Positions 62,875 to 64,000 of a stretch of DNA of 64,000 nt are shown one piece after another. The notes under the pieces were generated by a model. It did no database searches. It was not told the DNA's origin and was given only the letters and a program-made list of their open reading frames with translations. Source of the stretch: Aliihoeflea aestuarii. GTDB taxonomy: Bacteria; Pseudomonadota; Alphaproteobacteria; Rhizobiales; Rhizobiaceae. The stretch covers positions 248,001-312,000 of the forward strand of contig NZ_JAAAMK010000003.1 of NCBI RefSeq assembly GCF_024105665.1, read 5' to 3'. A program made the translations under genes and the position numbers. The first letter of the stretch is position 1, and every line of letters starts with the position of its first letter.

Positions 62875-62878
62875 TGGC

Positions 62879-63838
62879 TTACACCCGCTCGATGATCTTT
62901 TCGCCGAACAGACCTTGCGGTCTGACGAGCAGGACGAGAAGCGCCAGGATATAGGCGAACCAGGCTTCCGTATTGCCGCCGAGAAGCGGCTGGCCCCAAT
63001 AGATCTCGAAGACCTTTTCGAGGATGCCGATGGCAAGGCCGGCGACGATGGCCCCGGTCACGCTTTCCAGCCCGCCGAGCATCAGCACCGGGAGTGCTTT
63101 CAGCGCGATCACTTCCAGCGCGAAGGAAACGCCCGCCCGCGCACCCCATGCGATGCCGGTGGCAAGCGCGATGATGCCGGCGATGAACCAGACGATGACC
63201 CAGATGGTCGACAGCGAGATGCCGACCGACAAAGCGGCCTGATGGTCGTCGCCGAGCGCGCGGATGGCACGGCCCATGCGCGACTTGTTGAGGAAGATAA
63301 GGAGGAGCACGACGAGCGCGACCGCACCGACGACGGCGGTCACGTCGCGCTGTTCGATGGAGACGAAGCCGCCGAACGGCTCCAGCATCCAGCTCCCGGT
63401 GGGGATGTAGAGCTCGCTCGTTATCATCCTTTTGTTCTCGCCGCCGAAGATCGTTTCGCCGAGGCCGATGAGAAACAGCGTGATGCCGATCGTCGCCATG
63501 AAAAGGATAATGTCTGGCTGGTTGACCAGCGGGCGCAGGACGACGCGCTCGATGGTGACGGCCAGCACGAACATGACGCCGAGCGTCAGGATGACGGCAA
63601 GCAGCGCGGGCACGCCCATCTGATAGAGGCCGACCAGCGTCAGGGCCGCGAAGACGACCATGATGCCTTGAGCGAAATTGAAGATGCGCGAGGATTTGTA
63701 GATCAGCACGAAGCCGAGCGCGATCAGCGCATAGAGCACGCCCGAGACGAGCCCTTCCCAGACGACCTGGATGAGGAAGTCGGGCGCAGCCGCCATATCG
63801 GCGAAGGGAGCTATGAGGATCGAATGCAAGCTTTCCAT
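62879..63838 (-). CDS. Branched-chain amino acid-type ABC permease (LivH)
   Basis: 319 residues, eight or so helices. Motifs: Y-A-L-I-A-L-G-F-V-L-I-Y-K-S-S-R-I-F-N-F-A-Q-G near the N-terminus, coupling loop R-A-L-G-D-D-H-Q-A-A-L-S-V-G-I, and L-G-G-L-E-S-V-T-G-A-I-V-A-G. It pairs with the LivM-like permease to form the channel. Its start is 13 bp after the stop of the partial livG gene. Confidence 0.95.
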   Translation of the reverse strand: MESLHSILIAPFADMAAAPDFLIQVVWEGLVSGVLYALIALGFVLIYKSSRIFNFAQGIMVVFAALTLVGLYQMGVPALLAVILTLGVMFVLAVTIERVVLRPLVNQPDIILFMATIGITLFLIGLGETIFGGENKRMITSELYIPTGSWMLEPFGGFVSIEQRDVTAVVGAVALVVLLLIFLNKSRMGRAIRALGDDHQAALSVGISLSTIWVIVWFIAGIIALATGIAWGARAGVSFALEVIALKALPVLMLGGLESVTGAIVAGLAIGILEKVFEIYWGQPLLGGNTEAWFAYILALLVLLVRPQGLFGEKIIERV

Positions 63839-63851
63839 TTTCCCTCTCCGA

Positions 63852-64000
63852 TCAGTGCGACACGCCGAGATAGGCGTCGATGACGGCCTGGTCGGCCTTG
63901 ACCTGGTCCGGCGGCCCGTCGGCGATCTTCTTGCCGTAGTCGAGCACCACCACCCGGTCCGACAAATCCATGACGACGCCCATGTCGTGTTCGATGAGCG
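63852..64000 (-). CDS. Liv-type ABC ATPase (LivG), partial
   Basis: Only the C-terminal 48 residues lie in the window: L-I-E-H-D-M-G-V-V-M-D-L-S-D-R-V-V-V-L-D-Y-G is the switch (H-loop) region of LivG ATPases, and A-Y-L-G near the end is the usual LivG terminus. The gene begins upstream on the minus strand outside the window and leads into livH, livM, the binding protein, livF and the ligase. Confidence 0.93.
   Translation of the reverse strand, partial: LIEHDMGVVMDLSDRVVVLDYGKKIADGPPDQVKADQAVIDAYLGVSH

Overview
The window is chromosomal DNA of an alphaproteobacterium, most likely of the Hyphomicrobiales (Rhizobiales). The evidence is GC-rich coding sequence, an RpoH-type sigma factor, the gene strings serC-alaE-serA, obgE-proB-proA-nadD-rsfS-rlmH-envC-ctpA-deacetylase-rppH, and rplU (with a C-terminal extension)-rpmA, Omp25-like barrels, DUF992/DUF982 proteins, an hsp20 gene behind a ROSE-type leader, and a complex palindromic intergenic repeat of a type common in rhizobia. 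No genus is assigned.

Layout. Positions 1-4411 are the right end of an integrated genetic element (prophage or integrative element). It has small orphan genes, an XRE regulator, an excisionase/MerR-like protein preceded by stacked palindromes, and a tyrosine recombinase that ends 7 bp from the 3' end of tRNA-Glu(CTC), the presumed attachment site. Positions 4412-31998 are core genome: VOC protein, rluD, rpoH, purA, an EamA transporter, a serine-biosynthesis operon with a candidate serC leader RNA, two outer-membrane barrels, glmM, rppH, and the long minus-strand ctpA/envC/rlmH/rsfS/nadD/proA/proB/obgE block followed by rpmA/rplU. Positions 32255-36077 hold a small catabolic-looking cassette: a gamma-glutamyltransferase-like enzyme, then a D-2-hydroxyacid dehydrogenase that is frameshifted at a run of six C and runs directly into an FAD oxidoreductase. 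Leucine genes leuD and leuB follow, interleaved with fbp and others, then a ferredoxin-NADP reductase and ilvD.

Positions 44476-49430 carry a three-subunit molybdenum hydroxylase (PaoABC-like aldehyde oxidoreductase) flanked by two divergently pointing small RNAs. Each sRNA has three hairpins that present the anti-Shine-Dalgarno sequence CCTCCTCCC (or a close variant) in the loop. Each is preceded by the same 17-bp palindrome, exactly 10 nt upstream of the -35 box. They look like paralogues of the alphaproteobacterial alpha-r14/cuckoo class of sRNA and are the most interesting feature in the window.

Positions 49428-58346 hold small envelope proteins, a Trm112/LON/thioredoxin-TPR group, ProX, tRNA-Gly(GCC), a decayed IS5-family transposase, a Crp/Fnr regulator, an RlpA-like protein, hsp20 with a ROSE thermometer and heat-shock promoter, and a lysophospholipase-like hydrolase. 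The right end (58357-64000) is a minus-strand branched-chain-amino-acid-type (Liv) ABC transporter operon that ends with a phenylacetate-CoA-ligase-like adenylating enzyme. That suggests uptake and CoA activation of a carboxylic or aromatic acid.
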